Under the pieces are notes generated by a model. The model saw only the letters and a list, made by a program, of their open reading frames with translations, ran no database searches and was not told the origin of the DNA. Below, in pieces: positions 5,412 to 7,385 of a stretch of 7,385 nt of DNA. This DNA is from Gemmatimonadaceae bacterium (GTDB lineage Bacteria > Gemmatimonadota > Gemmatimonadetes > Gemmatimonadales > Gemmatimonadaceae): assembly GCA_025453855.1 (NCBI GenBank), contig JALOPO010000076.1, forward strand, positions 1 to 7,385. The letters run 5' to 3'. Each line of letters opens with the position of its first letter. Positions within the stretch are counted from its first letter, which is position 1. Made by a program: the position numbers and the translations under genes.

Positions 5412-7385
5412 TCAGCCGCCGCCGGCGAGGTGCGTGCGGATGACGGCGATGAAGGCGGTGCCGTAGCGGGCCAGCTTCACGTCGCCGACGCCGGGGAGCG
5501 ACGCCATCTCGTTCGGTGTGCGCGGCTTGCTGGCGGCGAGGGCGACGAGCGTGGCATCGGGGAAGATCACGTAGGCGGGGACGCGCTGCTCGCGCGCGAG
5601 CTCGGAGCGGCAGCGCTTCAGCGCGTCGAAGAGGGCGACGTCCTCCTCGGCGACGACGGACGCGGCGCGCGCGGTGCCGGCGGTGCGCGTGCCACCGCCA
5701 CGCGACGCCGGCGGCGCGGCATCGCCCCCGGCACGGCGTTCGCCGGTGCGCGCGGTGGCGCGCGTCCGGGCGCGCGTGGTGACGCGACCACCGCTCACCG
5801 CCACGAGCTTCTCCCCGGTGCAGTTGTCGCAACCCTCGCAGCGCGGCCGCGCCGCGGGATCGCCGAACCAGCGGAGGAGCTGTGCCCGGCGACAGTGCTC
5901 CGTGTACGCGTAGCGCTGCACCGCATCGAGCTTGTCGATCTCGTGCTGGCGGCGGCGCTGCAGCGTGGGCCAGTCGATCGGCAGCGCCTCGAAGCGCGCC
6001 GCCCGATCGACGAGGCGGAGCCCGCCGCCCACACCATCGACGACGACGAACTGGCGCGCCTGCAGCGACTCGAGCTGGTCGCGCACGGCGTCGATGCCGC
6101 CAAGGGTGCGCGGGAGCGCGGCGAGGTCGATGACGGCACCGCGGGCGAGCTGGTCGCGCGCCATGCGCCAGAGCGCGCGCAGCACCTCGACCTCGGGGGC
6201 GTTGCCGAGGTCCTCGCGGATGCGCTCGGGAGTGGCGAGGAGGCGCACCTGCACGAGCCCGGGCGTGTCGGCATCCCAGCGCAGCACGCCGGTATCCTGC
6301 AGGAGCCGCATGGCGCTCTCCACGCCACGCACGTTCACCTTGCCGCCGATCCCCGCGGCGACCTCCTGCGGCGTGGCGTAGACGCGGCCGCTCGCGTCAC
6401 ACTCGACCTTGAGCTGGCGATGCACCTGCCGCACGAGATCGCGATCGGGGAACGAGCCGGCGATGAAGAACTCGTGCGTGAAGCGGTCCGGGTAGGCATG
6501 CAGGAGCACGCAGCGGCTCGCATTGCCGTCGCGTCCGGCGCGCCCGGCCTCCTGGTAGTACGCCTCGAGCGTGCCCGGCATGGCGTGGTGCACGACGAGG
6601 CGCACGTTGGCCTTGTCGACGCCCATGCCGAACGAGTTGGTGGCCACGATCACCCGCGCCCGCTCGGCCATGAAGGCGTCCTGCACGGCGACACGGCGCG
6701 CGTCGTCGAGCCCCGCGTGGTAGGCCGCAGCGGCCACGCCGTGCTCGTCGAGATGCGCGGCGATGCGCTCGACCGACTTGCGCGTGGCCGCGTAGACGAC
6801 CGCCGTCCCCCCCTCCATCTCCCGCACCATGGCGAGGAGCGTGGCATCCTTCTCGGCGTCGTTCTTCGCGGCGACGACGCCGTACCAGAGATTCGGTCGG
6901 TCGAAGCCGGTGACGACGACCTCGGGGTCGCGCAGGCCGAGGATGCGGACGATGTCGTCGCGGACGGTGGGCGTGGCGGTGGCGGTGAGCGCGATCGTGG
7001 GCGGCGTGCCGAGGCGCTCACGCACCTCGCCGATGCGCATGTAGCTGGGGCGGAAGTCGTGCCCCCACTCGCTGATGCAGTGCGCCTCGTCGACCGCCAG
7101 CAGCGCCACGCCGATCGCGCGCAGCCGCTCGGCGAACGAGGGGATCTCGAAGCGCTCGGGAGCGACGTAGAGCAGCGAGAGGCGCCCGGTCTGCGCACGC
7201 ACGAGGCGCTCGCGCACCTCGTCGGCCGAGAGCGTGCTGTTGATGAAGGCCGCGTCGATGCCGCGCGCCACGAGCGCGTCGACCTGGTCCTTCATGAGCG
7301 AGATGAGCGGCGAGACCACGACCGTGAGCCCGCGCACGCAGAGCGCCGGCACCTGGTAGCAGAGCGACTTGCCGCCGCCGGTGGG
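5412..7385 (-). CDS. recQ: RecQ-family 3'-5' ATP-dependent DNA helicase, N-terminus cut by the right edge
   Basis: 657 residues are visible; by comparison with E. coli RecQ about 50 are missing. The frame is open to 7385 and begins inside motif I, TGGGKS (2-7), so the in-frame GTG at 7352 is not the start. Helicase domain: DEAH (99-102) running into the aromatic-rich loop HCISEWGHDFRPSY (102-115), motif III ALTATAT (132-138), motif V ATNSFGMGVDK, and motif VI YYQEAGRAGRDG (276-287). About 210 residues then separate motif VI from the zinc site C498, C516, C519, C522 (CRRAQLLRWFGD then CEGCDNC). E. coli RecQ has only about 50 residues there. The extra part looks like two winged-helix segments. 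A basic Arg/Ala/Gly/Thr linker (about 527-576) leads to a C-terminal HRDC domain (about 577-657) with LPGVGDVKLARYG. It acts in recombination and replication-fork repair. Confidence 0.96.
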   Translation of the reverse strand, partial: PTGGGKSLCYQVPALCVRGLTVVVSPLISLMKDQVDALVARGIDAAFINSTLSADEVRERLVRAQTGRLSLLYVAPERFEIPSFAERLRAIGVALLAVDEAHCISEWGHDFRPSYMRIGEVRERLGTPPTIALTATATPTVRDDIVRILGLRDPEVVVTGFDRPNLWYGVVAAKNDAEKDATLLAMVREMEGGTAVVYAATRKSVERIAAHLDEHGVAAAAYHAGLDDARRVAVQDAFMAERARVIVATNSFGMGVDKANVRLVVHHAMPGTLEAYYQEAGRAGRDGNASRCVLLHAYPDRFTHEFFIAGSFPDRDLVRQVHRQLKVECDASGRVYATPQEVAAGIGGKVNVRGVESAMRLLQDTGVLRWDADTPGLVQVRLLATPERIREDLGNAPEVEVLRALWRMARDQLARGAVIDLAALPRTLGGIDAVRDQLESLQARQFVVVDGVGGGLRLVDRAARFEALPIDWPTLQRRRQHEIDKLDAVQRYAYTEHCRRAQLLRWFGDPAARPRCEGCDNCTGEKLVAVSGGRVTTRARTRATARTGERRAGGDAAPPASRGGGTRTAGTARAASVVAEEDVALFDALKRCRSELAREQRVPAYVIFPDATLVALAASKPRTPNEMASLPGVGDVKLARYGTAFIAVIRTHLAGGG

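Noticed and set aside
7350..7385. GTG at 7352 as the start of recQ
   Set aside because: The frame is open upstream and encodes the Walker A motif PTGGGKSLCYQ, so the gene continues past the window edge.

Overview
The window is GC-rich (roughly 70% by eye) with G/C-ending codons. It reads as ordinary chromosomal DNA of a high-GC bacterium. Gemmatimonadota is my best guess, from the rng-rplU arrangement, the form of the L21 N-terminus, the two-winged-helix type of RecQ and the acyl-CoA dehydrogenase subtype. This is an impression, not a proof. I see no transposase, integrase, phage gene, CRISPR array, tRNA or rRNA.

Layout, left to right. The first 8 codons of rplU (ribosomal protein L21, minus strand) sit at 1-24. 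They are preceded on the minus strand by a good sigma-70-like promoter at 55-83. Positions 84-382 hold no gene but carry a long, nearly perfect inverted repeat (198-326) whose arms contain tandem 9-mers. Next is rng (RNase G, minus, 383-1960), which has a strongly acidic insertion in its S1 domain. A gap of about 740 bp (1961-2700) has no convincing gene, only GC-rich hairpins and one doubtful short ORF. Positions 2701-4496 hold a minus-strand two-gene operon. It encodes an acyl-CoA dehydrogenase followed, through an ATGA overlap, by an integral-membrane methyltransferase of the isoprenylcysteine/phospholipid methyltransferase type. A divergent intergenic region (4497-4742) separates this operon from a plus-strand class I SAM methyltransferase (4743-5384). 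That gene converges after 27 bp on recQ (minus, 5412-7385), which runs off the right edge at its Walker A motif.

How the genes relate. rng and rplU are a widely conserved pair (rRNA/mRNA processing and a 50S protein), but here rplU has its own promoter and an inverted repeat between the two genes. The dehydrogenase and membrane methyltransferase are probably co-translated, but a shared pathway cannot be read from sequence. RecQ and the soluble methyltransferase look like independent units.

I found no clearly new biological system. The items most worth checking are the inverted repeat at 198-326, the acidic repeat-encoded insertion in RNase G, the roughly 20-residue insertion in the dehydrogenase, the RecQ domain order, and the unexplained 740-bp gap.
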